This document shows positions 26,886-36,573 of a stretch of DNA of 64,000 nt, in pieces (the stretch's first letter is position 1; every line of letters starts with the position of its first letter). A model generated the notes under the pieces. It was given only the letters and a program-made list of their open reading frames with translations, did no database searches and was not told the origin of the DNA. The position numbers were made by a program, and so were the translations under genes. Origin of the DNA: Faecalibacterium sp. UBA1771 (GTDB lineage: Bacteria > Bacillota > Clostridia > Oscillospirales > Ruminococcaceae); assembly GCA_002315315.1 (NCBI GenBank), contig DCGT01000022.1, forward strand, positions 441 to 64,440, written 5' to 3'.

Positions 26886-28028
26886 TTATTCGCCGCTGTC
26901 CTGCGACTCATCCGCGTGTTCTTCTCCACCGCTAATGGGGACCGGCACCGGCTCGACATAATCGGGTGAATAGACTATGCGGTAAACTCCTTCCTCCTCA
27001 TCGTAAACAATTTCATTTCCGGCATATACGGGGACATCGCCTTTGTATTTGCCGACTGTGCAGGATTTGACCGTGACAACACCGTCGCTGTCTCTGTAAA
27101 CCGAGAAGCGATAGGTCAAATTCGCCTTGTAGCTCGAAACGGTTAAAACGCCACTCTGCGTAGTATGGTACTCCTCTACTAATGCGTCACGTTCGTCGAG
27201 CTGTTCCTCTGCTGCTGTTTCTTCTTCGGATTCCTCGCCCTCCGTCTCGGACTGCTCCGAATCCTCCGTTTCCCATTCCGAGGGGTCATAAAGTGTGGGG
27301 ACGTCTTGAAGAACAGCCTCTCGCTGCTTCGCAGTTTCAGCCAGATATTCCTCATCACTCCATACATCGAGCACTGCTTCGATATCGTCAGAGTACAATG
27401 CATCTATCTTTGATTGAACGTCCTCGGCAAAAACCGTAAACACGCCTGTTTCGTCACTATATTCAATTCCCGATGTCAGGAATATATTATTGTCGCACTC
27501 GACAACCCAGTCGTTTGCGGTACCCTCGTTTGTTACATAAATCAGAACATCCCTACCGCTGCTAATCCAGCTGATAGGATAATCTGTATCCCTGCCCAAA
27601 GTATTATATTCATCTCCGGTTTTACCGGTAAATGATTTGAACAGTAAATTTGCAAGTCTGTCGACTTCAAAATCACACAAAATGGTATATTCCGTATGAT
27701 TTACGCCCTTTTCGCTCACCAGAGCAAAGCTGACGGTATCTTCTCCGTTCATTTCCGCTGTGATTTTAAAGCTCGGTTTACAGTCTTTATCAATGACAGG
27801 ACCCTCTATAGCGCATATTCCGCTGCGCGAGGAAGCCTGCCAGCTGTAACCGTCCGGTATATCGTCTGTCAAAGTAATCAGATAGCTACCGTTGTGTTTG
27901 TATTTCCATTCTATCGGATAGGTCAGCATCTGCGAAGTACCGGTGGTATTCGACTTGTCGCAGCCTGTCAAAACCGTCATGGAAAAAATAAGTATAAAAA
28001 TTGTAATTATGCCGAAAAACCTTTTCAT
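26886..28028 (-). CDS. Lipoprotein with two similar N-terminal modules
   Basis: Unknown family; 380 residues. A lipoprotein signal with lipobox LTGC (modified cysteine at 23) anchors it to the outer face of the membrane. Two stretches look like diverged copies of one domain: one starts LTYPIEWKYKHNGSYLITLT and contains DGYSWQ; the other starts DYPISWISSGRDVLIYVTNE and contains NDWVVE. A Glu-rich linker (about 250-280) leads to a final beta-rich domain. It sits inside the secretion operon. Confidence 0.75.
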   Translation of the reverse strand: MKRFFGIITIFILIFSMTVLTGCDKSNTTGTSQMLTYPIEWKYKHNGSYLITLTDDIPDGYSWQASSRSGICAIEGPVIDKDCKPSFKITAEMNGEDTVSFALVSEKGVNHTEYTILCDFEVDRLANLLFKSFTGKTGDEYNTLGRDTDYPISWISSGRDVLIYVTNEGTANDWVVECDNNIFLTSGIEYSDETGVFTVFAEDVQSKIDALYSDDIEAVLDVWSDEEYLAETAKQREAVLQDVPTLYDPSEWETEDSEQSETEGEESEEETAAEEQLDERDALVEEYHTTQSGVLTVSSYKANLTYRFSVYRDSDGVVTVKSCTVGKYKGDVPVYAGNEIVYDEEEGVYRIVYSPDYVEPVPVPISGGEEHADESQDSGE

Positions 28029-28090
28029 TATTCCTCCGGCTGACTACCGATATTTACCGGATAGCAAACTTTGTAATACTTGTGTTTATT

Positions 28091-28120
28091 CCCGACCGGC
28101 TCTTAACCGAGCCGGTCGGG
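28091..28120 (-). other. Intra-operon GC-rich hairpin
   Basis: Perfect 12-bp stem CCCGACCGGCTC / GAGCCGGTCGGG with a 6-nt loop, in the 102-bp gap between the 1823-residue gene and the lipoprotein gene. The minus strand continues AATAAAC with no T-run. Confidence 0.6.
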
Positions 28121-28130
28121 ATAATTTGAT

Positions 28131-31100
28131 TTACGAGCCCGAAGAGGGTGAAGTAACCTCGATTTCGAGCTTGACCGCGAGTGAACGGAGCGCATTCTTA
28201 TCAGCTTCCGTTATCGCTGTCTTGGCGCGCGGGTAAATTGTAATAATGTATCTGCCGGTCGATGTGAGCGTGATAACCTTGGTGTTCGTATCAGCTCCGG
28301 ACGCATTCTCAAGAACTTCTTCAAAGCTTGTGTTGCCGCTATCGGTAATTGTCTTCTTGGTATAGACCCACTCAATTCCGTTAATCGAAATATCGTTCAT
28401 CTTGACAACTACGTTGACTTCGTTTTCAAAGTCCGTGATAGCCCAACCGTAGTTTCCGTTGTTATTAAGCTTCTCAGAGTTCGGGAATATCTCGCTGTGA
28501 GTACCGTACTCAAGTGTACCGCCGATTGCGAAGCCCGCAGATCCGCCGCCGAAGTTGACCATTAGCGGATTGCCCGTGGTGGTCAAGCCTGTATCACCGA
28601 CGTATGTCTTTGCGTCGGGGCTTACCGTTGTCGCATCTACACCGACAGTGGTGGTGTACTTGCAAGAAGCAAGCTTCCAAGAGCCGAGTGCATCGCCCGA
28701 CTTCTGAGGCTCGAACATTATCTGGTTGATTGCCTTGACCGACGTGAGCAACAGTGTAAGCTTTGCGGTAGCTCCGTTATCGAGCGAGCCTTCGTTGAGG
28801 AAGTTCGCTATATTGGACACATAGTAAGTTCTTAACTCATCGTTGTTGTCGGTGTAGCAGACTACCATATCAACTGCGGAGGTTGCCTTGCCATCGGGAG
28901 CCGTAACGATCTCCAAATCAAGACCGCTCAGACGGCTGATATCCGCCAAGCCCTCTTCCGCAGAGCCGTTCTTGGAGGTGATGTACTGCATCTTAGTTGA
29001 CAGAGTGACCGAATTGATACTCGAGCCGTTAAACCAGCCCTTTGTTTCGTTTTTGGTCTCGGCATCCTTCTTAATCTGCTCAACGGCGGATTTCTCAATG
29101 GAAACCTTCATAGCCTTGTTGGTAACCAATCCGCCGATGCTGTCGATGTAGTCGACCTTATCTGCTTCGAACGGAATCTTTACGGTCATTCCGGCGTAAA
29201 TCTCATTTATTCCGAGACTGCTGAGATAGACCGTACCTGCAGAGTAGAAGAATGTACTGGTATCGTCGACCATGTGATAGCGGAATGTAATTCCGACATC
29301 GTTGGTAGCATCAATGGCAACCTTATTCCAAGTCGTGCTTGTGGAAACGACGTTTCCGTCATCATCCTTATTTTCGGTTACGACCTTACCGGTTTCTTCA
29401 CCGAAGTAGATGTAGGCGTACTGATGGTAGTAATCCTCGTATTCAACGTCTACCGTATCGTATTTGATTGAGGTTTCTTCTCCGGCTTTAATTAATGATC
29501 CTTCGTCCTCAATGTCAAAGCTGGTAAAGGTACCGTTCTGAATTACCTCACCGTCGCGTACCTGGTTGAGCTGAATGTTGAGAATCTTGAGATCGACGCT
29601 CGAATTAATGTTGACCTCTGTCGGCAGACAGAACTTAGGTGTACTGAACCGAGTCGTGAATACACGGTTTGCAGACGAATAGTAGAGTCTGACCTTACCT
29701 GTCGTGGTGTCGTTGGGGTCATTCTGCAAAGTCTTGTAGCTCGGTCCGGGAACCTGGTTATTGTTGGCGTAAATATCATAGTATCTGACATTTACGTCAA
29801 TGTACGAGCCGACGTTGAGAGTATCGGTGTTTCCGGGAACGATGGTCAGAACAAGCTCGTCATGCTCACTGACGTGAACAGGCTGTTCAATGACTATCTT
29901 ACCGTCGTTGGCAATAGCATTAATCTTGTTGCCATCGGCGAAGCGAAGAACAACGGACGAATCGGAGGTGCTGCCTACCGACACGCTCTTGGGCATCGTC
30001 TCGGATGTACTCTGTGTACACAGCTCAAGAACATTTCCGTTTCCGTAGTCGCGTTCGTACTCACCGAAGGTGTCGCCGGCAGAGCTGTTCTTTTTAAGTC
30101 TAAGCGTACCGTCAGTCGCAACCTGTCTTACCGACAGATTCTGTATATTCCAAACTCCTGCATCGGTTTCTGACTCTGCCTTGCATCTGAATGTAATATC
30201 AATCAGCGAGGAAATGTTATTGAACGAAATCTTAAAGCGGTTTACATGGTTCGCTACAAACATATAGCTGGGATCACTGACCACCATGCCCTCTGAGTTT
30301 CCGCTCGAACGATTTGCGTAAGCCTCGATTTCCACAACGAGGTCGTTAATGTTTTTCTGTCTGATAAGACCCGAAGAATCGCGGTATCTGATGACGGCGG
30401 AATAGGTACCCTTAGGTGCCGCCTTGCTACCTGTCATTAGAGCAAATTCAAGGTCAATGGTATATGTGCTGTCGGTCACGGGGAATGTTCGTACAATCTG
30501 CGACTCCGGTCTGCCGACATAGTCGTCCTCGGCGTCATTGTATTCAATGTCAATCCAACCGACATCACCGATGATATACGAATAACTCAATCCGCCCTGC
30601 GATGACTTCTTAACGATAATCTCTTTGATTTTCAGTTTATCGAACGATGTTTCCTGGTTGGAAATATCATCGGGCAGAATGTTTATTGCCGTCAGCTCGC
30701 CGTAGTCACCGTTCATATAGATGTAGAAGCTTTCCTCCTGTCCGCTTCGGAATCCGTCGGACAACATCTGCTGATTGGCGTTTACATAAGAGCTGGTGTA
30801 CTTCTTGCCGTCCTTATCAAAGACAAGCTGGAAGTAGAATTGGTTGGTGGAACCGGTATCACCCATGGTCAGCGAGCTGTAAGCCTCTGAATCAACCTGA
30901 ACCATAACATTATAGGTTACTCTGACCTTTGTAAGACCGTAGTTTACCTTAGCCTCGTCATAAGTCAGCTTGCGAACCTCAATAATCTTGTTTTCGTCAA
31001 CCTTGATTGTAGGCTCGGTTTCGGTGCCTTCACTGGTGTTGAACGAGAGCGAAACAGTATTGCCGGGCTGTACAAGGTAGCCCTTGGTATCGTCACCGAA

Positions 31101-33602
31101 TGTAAACTTGGAGCTCTCATCAAACTCCATATTTACACGCTCGATGTATCTGTCAAGATAGCTGGCATTGGTACCTTCTCCCACTTTGATCCAGTCATTG
31201 CTGTTGCAGGAATAGTAGGTTTTCAGATCACCCATATCGGTAATCCTTTTAATCTCAACCTTTGTGAACTGATACTCGTCGTTGTTAAGAGCATCCTCCA
31301 TGTGTATTTCCATACCGGTGAATTTTTTAACATCGGCAGCTGAGATTATAAAACTGATTGTCAGACCGCTTCTTGCGTACCAACGAAGTCCGCCGTAATA
31401 CAGAGGACTGAGAGCAAGCTCGGACTCGGTCAAATACACACTGGCGGCAAGCTGAGACCCTGCGGGAACATCCTCTTCACCGAGTTTCGACACTGTGATC
31501 TTATACGGATCAATTCCAAATAACTTGTAAAACGGGTCGAGGGTCTTAAGAGCGGTAAAATAAGCTGCAGTTTCGGGAGATACCTGCAATCCATTTATAT
31601 ATGTTGACGTAACTACTTCAGGATCGTTATAGTCAAAGGTCTGACGAATCTTGGAAACATAGTCGCTATCGTCAAAAAGAAGATTCTCATCACGACCTGT
31701 ATAGAATATCTCTTCATAAAGCTCTTTATATTTAAACGCAACATTACTTGCAAATTTGGTCTTATACCACTCGGCACGGTGAGCGTCGATCGAAGGCCAA
31801 TAACCGTAGTTTTCGATAAGAGCCTCAATAAGATCTATTTTACCGGTTTCTACAATATATCCGTTGTTGTTTTCATAAGAAATGTTAACATCCATTCTAT
31901 TGACAGTACCTGCCTGGTCAATGGAATCGGTAGTAATTGAGACCAAATAGCTGTTTTCATCGCAGTCGGGGAGCAAATCCGCACTGCCGTTAGCGGGGTA
32001 TTGTCTTATCTGGTCACTTCCCACCAAGTCAATTTGGTTATCAACCGAAAGAACCGTACCGTCGAAGGACTCCGATTTGTAGTAATAAAGCGGCGTGGTC
32101 GATGCATTTACTACTATTTCACGATTATAACCATCTACACTTACCGTCACACTACTCGGATCGTCTATTTTGCTTATGCTTATTCCGGCGATTGAAATTG
32201 AGTCGCTGGTTCCCTCCGAGACATTGACTCTGTCAGTTACCGTTCCCAAACCGTTGAAGGTCGTCTGGCTGCTTTTTACACGCTTGGTCTTAGCACTCAC
32301 TCCGAAGCCGTTCTCCACTGTATTCATAATGACCGTGTTGCCATACATAACGAGAATCTCGGCAACCGAAACGAAATTCGGAAGGTTTACCGGGAATTTC
32401 AAGCTGTCTCCGCGCTGAGCAACCCAGGCAACAGAGTCCAAAATACTCTTGCCTGACGCTGCATCATCATATTTTTCCATCGCCCACGAGATATAACTCG
32501 TCGTGACGGGAATTAATACTCGCCGGTAAATTCCTTCGGTGTCTAAATATACCAGTACTGCGGCAAGCGACTCGGTATAATCATTGCCGGTCAGTGAAGC
32601 ACTGAGGAATGGATAAGAACCGAACAATGTGGTCATTGTCTCGATACCGCCGCCCAAAACATCGGCAATATCAAGCTCGAACATATAGTTCTCTTCGGAG
32701 TTATTTGAAGAATAATTTACCGCATTGTTATAATCCGTTTCATTCTTATAACGCTTATAGGTAATATATCCGTCTGTATGGTCGGAACCCCATCTGGCAT
32801 TGTAGTTTGAACTATTGGGGTAAACTATGAGCATCTGTCTGTCTGAGGTACCACCCTGCGGTATTTTTTGATTTGTATTACCGAACGGGTTACCGAAGGT
32901 AATTACCGTTCCGGCGCCTTCAAGACTGAGAGTGATAAAACCCGTCACCGGAGCCGACTCGGCAATCTTGGTACCTTCAAAATCAAGATAGGTGCTCGGA
33001 GATATGTAGCCGTACATTCCGCTTCCGTTAATTTTGGAAACCTTGTAGAGTCTGAACGACTTCAAATCCCAGTTACCGGTACTAGTGGCACCGTGCATCT
33101 GTATAGACTGTATCTGACCGATTTCATAGAACAGGTTCAAAACATAGGTATCGGTACTCATTGAAGTCAAGGCATCCGAAGAAAGCTTCCACGAAGAAAC
33201 GTCGAATCCGAGCTTTTTTGCATTTTGAACCTTCACATTATTTGTACTTACAACTGTGTATCTTGTCGAAAGGTTTAACTGTTCCTGCGGGAACACTGCC
33301 TGTGTTCTCGGTCTGCCGTCCACATCGTAATAGTCTATTGTAATAAAGGAAACGATGTTTGAGCCGTTGTTGCTGCCGGTAGTAACCTCGAGAACGTATG
33401 TTTGATTAAACGCACTCTCCTGTTTGGTGGTATTAAGGATATTCGTAAATCCGTTTCTGATGTTACCGACAGCGTTTTTCACCGCAGGCACAACCTCTGC
33501 CGCCGCCGTGAAAACGCCGCACTGCGAAATAATCAGCAACGCAAACATCAGCGACAGAAGCTTTTTTGCTATTCTGTTCTTTTTTTCAGAGCGATGGAAC
33601 AT
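28131..33602 (-). CDS. Giant secreted beta-repeat protein of the secretion locus
   Basis: Unknown family; 1823 residues behind AAGGAG. Signal peptide at about 1-36. The rest is acidic, rich in Ser/Thr/Asp/Asn and predicted beta. A recurrent pattern is a strand of the form Y-x-D-x-x-G-x-x-R (IDYYDVDGRPRT near 90; LVYLDTEGIYRR near 350; LVFDKDGKKYT near 926; IRYRDSSGLIRQ near 1071; VCYTDNNDELRT near 1581). It is followed downstream by I-x-x-I and a G-x-W strand (GNWDLKSFRL near 176, GVWNIQNLSV near 1149, GSWKLASCKY near 1640). This suggests about five diverged beta-sandwich modules. There is no membrane anchor or sorting signal. Likely a surface fibre, adhesin or secreted partner of the apparatus. 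Confidence 0.75.
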   Translation of the reverse strand: MFHRSEKKNRIAKKLLSLMFALLIISQCGVFTAAAEVVPAVKNAVGNIRNGFTNILNTTKQESAFNQTYVLEVTTGSNNGSNIVSFITIDYYDVDGRPRTQAVFPQEQLNLSTRYTVVSTNNVKVQNAKKLGFDVSSWKLSSDALTSMSTDTYVLNLFYEIGQIQSIQMHGATSTGNWDLKSFRLYKVSKINGSGMYGYISPSTYLDFEGTKIAESAPVTGFITLSLEGAGTVITFGNPFGNTNQKIPQGGTSDRQMLIVYPNSSNYNARWGSDHTDGYITYKRYKNETDYNNAVNYSSNNSEENYMFELDIADVLGGGIETMTTLFGSYPFLSASLTGNDYTESLAAVLVYLDTEGIYRRVLIPVTTSYISWAMEKYDDAASGKSILDSVAWVAQRGDSLKFPVNLPNFVSVAEILVMYGNTVIMNTVENGFGVSAKTKRVKSSQTTFNGLGTVTDRVNVSEGTSDSISIAGISISKIDDPSSVTVSVDGYNREIVVNASTTPLYYYKSESFDGTVLSVDNQIDLVGSDQIRQYPANGSADLLPDCDENSYLVSITTDSIDQAGTVNRMDVNISYENNNGYIVETGKIDLIEALIENYGYWPSIDAHRAEWYKTKFASNVAFKYKELYEEIFYTGRDENLLFDDSDYVSKIRQTFDYNDPEVVTSTYINGLQVSPETAAYFTALKTLDPFYKLFGIDPYKITVSKLGEEDVPAGSQLAASVYLTESELALSPLYYGGLRWYARSGLTISFIISAADVKKFTGMEIHMEDALNNDEYQFTKVEIKRITDMGDLKTYYSCNSNDWIKVGEGTNASYLDRYIERVNMEFDESSKFTFGDDTKGYLVQPGNTVSLSFNTSEGTETEPTIKVDENKIIEVRKLTYDEAKVNYGLTKVRVTYNVMVQVDSEAYSSLTMGDTGSTNQFYFQLVFDKDGKKYTSSYVNANQQMLSDGFRSGQEESFYIYMNGDYGELTAINILPDDISNQETSFDKLKIKEIIVKKSSQGGLSYSYIIGDVGWIDIEYNDAEDDYVGRPESQIVRTFPVTDSTYTIDLEFALMTGSKAAPKGTYSAVIRYRDSSGLIRQKNINDLVVEIEAYANRSSGNSEGMVVSDPSYMFVANHVNRFKISFNNISSLIDITFRCKAESETDAGVWNIQNLSVRQVATDGTLRLKKNSSAGDTFGEYERDYGNGNVLELCTQSTSETMPKSVSVGSTSDSSVVLRFADGNKINAIANDGKIVIEQPVHVSEHDELVLTIVPGNTDTLNVGSYIDVNVRYYDIYANNNQVPGPSYKTLQNDPNDTTTGKVRLYYSSANRVFTTRFSTPKFCLPTEVNINSSVDLKILNIQLNQVRDGEVIQNGTFTSFDIEDEGSLIKAGEETSIKYDTVDVEYEDYYHQYAYIYFGEETGKVVTENKDDDGNVVSTSTTWNKVAIDATNDVGITFRYHMVDDTSTFFYSAGTVYLSSLGINEIYAGMTVKIPFEADKVDYIDSIGGLVTNKAMKVSIEKSAVEQIKKDAETKNETKGWFNGSSINSVTLSTKMQYITSKNGSAEEGLADISRLSGLDLEIVTAPDGKATSAVDMVVCYTDNNDELRTYYVSNIANFLNEGSLDNGATAKLTLLLTSVKAINQIMFEPQKSGDALGSWKLASCKYTTTVGVDATTVSPDAKTYVGDTGLTTTGNPLMVNFGGGSAGFAIGGTLEYGTHSEIFPNSEKLNNNGNYGWAITDFENEVNVVVKMNDISINGIEWVYTKKTITDSGNTSFEEVLENASGADTNTKVITLTSTGRYIITIYPRAKTAITEADKNALRSLAVKLEIEVTSPSSGS

Positions 33603-33662
33603 TGATATTCTCCTTGGTGCAGAATTTCGGTTGTGTCTTAAATCGAACTTATAACCGATAAA

Positions 33663-35669
33663 TTATGCTATGTCCTCGTCGTTATCCTCCGAATCGCCGA
33701 GCACGATGGCATTTCTTGCCTCGATATCGTAATACGATTCCTCGGCGTTGAACACGTTGCTTGAAATATCATCCATGTTCATCTTACCGAATTGGTAGAA
33801 AGGACATTTGTAGGAAGGCGTATATTTTGTCTTTAGCGGGAAGTTACCGAATGTAACGATAATTGCGTTTCCGGTAGATTCCTTGTTGTTCAGCTTCTGC
33901 AGCTCACTCGGATAGATAAGCGGGCGCGTCTGGACCTGTGACGACATACTCAAATCGCCTTCCTTACTGCCGACCTGAGTAGATGTGGATGTTGTGCGGA
34001 CCGATTTATTGCCGCACAGCTCACTGAATTCCTTGCAGGTACCTATATCGTTAGAGCCGATGAACATTTTCATACCGCAGTTGGACTTTACGATATCTGC
34101 AACGGTTTCACCGTAAACGTTGTTGAGCTGCGAATAGCTCTGTACAACCATATTGAACCAAATTTTTCTGGAACGTCCGACTGTAATCATCTGACCGAAC
34201 TTTTCAATTCGCGGCATATTGCCGAACTCGTCCATAATAAAGTAGACGTTTCTGGGCAGCGACAAATCCTCACGAGCGGACGCAACCTTGATAAGAGCCT
34301 TGTATATGCTCAGTATAAACAGAGCTGCAAGTCCGTGACGGGTATCCTTTTCATCCGGAATCTTGAGGAACATCGCCGTAGGACGCTCTGCAAACTGCGA
34401 AGCGTGAATATCGGTCGCACTGGTCAGACCGCAAAGACCGCGGTCGTTGAACAGCGAGAGCTTGTCGAAGGTAATCGACATATAAGACGACATTGTCTGC
34501 TCGGCGGCGGCGAGAACCTGTCTCGACATAGAGACCGCCTGCGACAGCTTGTCACGTCCCTTAAAGAAGTCTTTAAGCACGGCGTAGTCATTGTCACTGT
34601 TGGTGAGTATTTTATTTAAACTGAAGAAATTGAACTTTTCCTTCGTCATATTAAGCTCGGGATTGGCACTATCCTCAAGCATGGCGAGGCACGTTGCCAT
34701 GACGATGGAGCGGGCACCCTTTTCCCACAGCGGGTCTTTATCGTTAGTAATAGGACAAATTCCCGCGATAAGGTCGTTCAAGTCTTCGTACATTTCATCG
34801 TAAATCTTTTGCTTTGCAACACTTATGTCGCTTTTACATTTCGGCAGGTCGGCATAAGCCTTGCCGCCCCATTCAACCCACGGATCGCCGAATCCTGCAG
34901 GCTCACCCATTACCTTTAATTCGGGGTAATCGGACATATTGTCTCGGTGAATTTTCATTCCCTTATCGGCGGCGAGATATTCCTGATAGGCATCCCAAAT
35001 ACCGTCGAGGGGATTCCAGCGCGACGACTGGTAGGTATCTCTCAAGTCGAGAACGAGTACATCGTATCCGCGCGACTTTAAGAAAGCGGAGTGAAGGTCG
35101 AAAAGCTCGCCCTTCGGGTCGGTGCATATCATAGAGCTTCCGCAGTTGGTAGCACCGAGTAGCTGAATCATCGGATTAATAAAAGTGGTCGTTTTACCGG
35201 AGCCGGTAGCACCGATTATGAGTGAATGCGCTCCCGAAAGGAAGTTTACATCGAGCTTGCCCTTTTTGTCCAAGACGGCACGGACCGGAACTCCGTCATT
35301 CTTACATTCGGTCAAGGTCTCATAATATGCGTGCGGGAAATATTTTTCTCTTTCCTTATCGGTAAGGAATCGACTGTTCTCAAGCACACTGTCAACGTCG
35401 TCGTCTTTTCCGCCCTTGAGAAGCTCAAAGCCGTTTGTTTTGAACAGACCGTTGCCAAGTCCGAAGACAAGCGCGAATACCACGAAAAAGATGCCGCCGA
35501 TAATCAACGTCATGGGATCGATAACCGAGTGCCAGTCAAATTTTACCTTTTCGTTCAGAATAAACGCGTCGGCATTGTCTATGAGAAATGTCAGCAACGT
35601 TCCCACAATCCATGATGCAACGAGTGCAAACGTAACGAATATCAATACTTTTTTTGTTTTTTTGTTCAT
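33663..35669 (-). CDS. VirD4/TraG-like type IV coupling ATPase
   Basis: Couples substrates to the type IV channel. 668 residues: two N-terminal membrane helices (about 8-30 and 52-72), Walker A GATGSGKT (153-160), TDPKGEL (184-190), Walker B VYFIMDEFGNMP (476-487), and the conserved VQSYSQLNNVYG. The all-alpha domain that binds cargo in VirD4 proteins corresponds to roughly residues 230-340. It is closest in style to Gram-positive conjugation coupling proteins, but no relaxase gene accompanies it. It is the second gene of the operon, after the pilin. Confidence 0.93.
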   Translation of the reverse strand: MNKKTKKVLIFVTFALVASWIVGTLLTFLIDNADAFILNEKVKFDWHSVIDPMTLIIGGIFFVVFALVFGLGNGLFKTNGFELLKGGKDDDVDSVLENSRFLTDKEREKYFPHAYYETLTECKNDGVPVRAVLDKKGKLDVNFLSGAHSLIIGATGSGKTTTFINPMIQLLGATNCGSSMICTDPKGELFDLHSAFLKSRGYDVLVLDLRDTYQSSRWNPLDGIWDAYQEYLAADKGMKIHRDNMSDYPELKVMGEPAGFGDPWVEWGGKAYADLPKCKSDISVAKQKIYDEMYEDLNDLIAGICPITNDKDPLWEKGARSIVMATCLAMLEDSANPELNMTKEKFNFFSLNKILTNSDNDYAVLKDFFKGRDKLSQAVSMSRQVLAAAEQTMSSYMSITFDKLSLFNDRGLCGLTSATDIHASQFAERPTAMFLKIPDEKDTRHGLAALFILSIYKALIKVASAREDLSLPRNVYFIMDEFGNMPRIEKFGQMITVGRSRKIWFNMVVQSYSQLNNVYGETVADIVKSNCGMKMFIGSNDIGTCKEFSELCGNKSVRTTSTSTQVGSKEGDLSMSSQVQTRPLIYPSELQKLNNKESTGNAIIVTFGNFPLKTKYTPSYKCPFYQFGKMNMDDISSNVFNAEESYYDIEARNAIVLGDSEDNDEDIA

Positions 35670-35719
35670 AACAGCCGTTCCCCCATTTGAATTATTCGGT
35701 CTGCCCTAAGCTTTTTCGG

Positions 35720-35764
35720 CGGAATCCCGAATTAAACCGTCATATTCGGCAATTCGGGATTCCG
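35720..35764 (-). other. Intra-operon hairpin between pilin and virD4-like genes
   Basis: Perfect 14-bp inverted repeat (35720-35733 with 35751-35764) with a 17-nt spacer, in the 147-bp gap. There is no T-run on the minus strand. It could protect the pilin message or mark a cleavage site that separates pilin expression from the rest. Confidence 0.6.
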
Positions 35765-35816
35765 AAAATTTTAATCGGGTCTCACTGACAAACCGTCCGA
35801 TACATCAAAGCCGGAA

Positions 35817-36170
35817 TCAGGTTGTGGCGTTGGTTACCACGTACTTGTTTACCCACTCATTGAGGATAGGCATAAGCATCTTAAGGGCGAGCATAAGAAC
35901 GAAGATAAGTACAAATCCGATGATGGCACTCTTGAGGTGCTGCTTTGCTTTTTCGCGTTCCTGCGGTTCCTCTGCTTTTGCATACTTTACGCCGAGAATG
36001 ATGCAGAACAGCGAGCCGAGTGCGCCGACAATGGCAAGCGCCGGAGTGACAAGGCTGTTGATAAGATCAACAATAGGCTTATACATTTTCTCGAAATTGA
36101 CTGAACCGCTGTCGGCTGTAAGGATCCTCGATGCGGAAGCAACCATAGTGCTGATGGTCGTGAATTTCAT
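35817..36170 (-). CDS. VirB2/TrbC-like pilin, first gene of the secretion operon
   Basis: Small membrane protein of 117 residues with a hydrophobic segment at about 42-62 (TPALAIVGALGSLFCIILGV), a charged loop rich in Lys and Glu, and a second helix at about 82-104 (IIGFVLIFVLMLALKML). This two-helix hairpin is the pattern of pilin-like channel proteins in Gram-positive type IV systems. The start is the ATG at 36170 directly behind GGAGGA; a longer frame begins at 36248 without a ribosome-binding sequence. Confidence 0.8.
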   Translation of the reverse strand: MKFTTISTMVASASRILTADSGSVNFEKMYKPIVDLINSLVTPALAIVGALGSLFCIILGVKYAKAEEPQEREKAKQHLKSAIIGFVLIFVLMLALKMLMPILNEWVNKYVVTNATT

Positions 36171-36570
36171 ATTTTCCTCCTGAATTACTTTTGCTTTTTT
36201 ATTAGTACCGATTCCCGCAGCGTCCGTGTACCGCGTCAATCGGGACAATACATTTTGGCAATTGAATCTTATGTGTATTATAATATCACATTGTCGTTGT
36301 CATTTCCACAGTTTTTACAAATTAAATTGTTAATATTTGTTCATATTTTATCAAACTATGAACAAGCTTTGCCAAGACTCGGAAAAACATAACATATTGA
36401 ATTTTTTACACTTATTTTGTAGTATTTTATCACATCTCAGCGGATATTTCTACATCGTTTTTATATAATAATTCACAAAAACATATACAAAATTCGATAT
36501 ACGATATAATATGGTAAAATTCAAAAGCTCATGTTATAATATTCGTATATCTCTTAAAGGTCGGTGATTT
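36171..36570. promoter_or_regulatory. Divergent AT-rich control region of the secretion operon and the DUF5684 gene
   Basis: 400 bp without a supported gene. On the minus strand TATAAT (36277-36282) about 107 bp before the pilin start is the best -10 for the secretion operon, but its -35 (AAATGA at 36300-36305) is poor, so an activator or an alternative sigma factor may be used. On the plus strand TATAAT occurs twice (36505-36510 and 36535-36540) before the DUF5684 gene, again without a good -35. Confidence 0.35.
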
Positions 36571-36573
36571 ATA

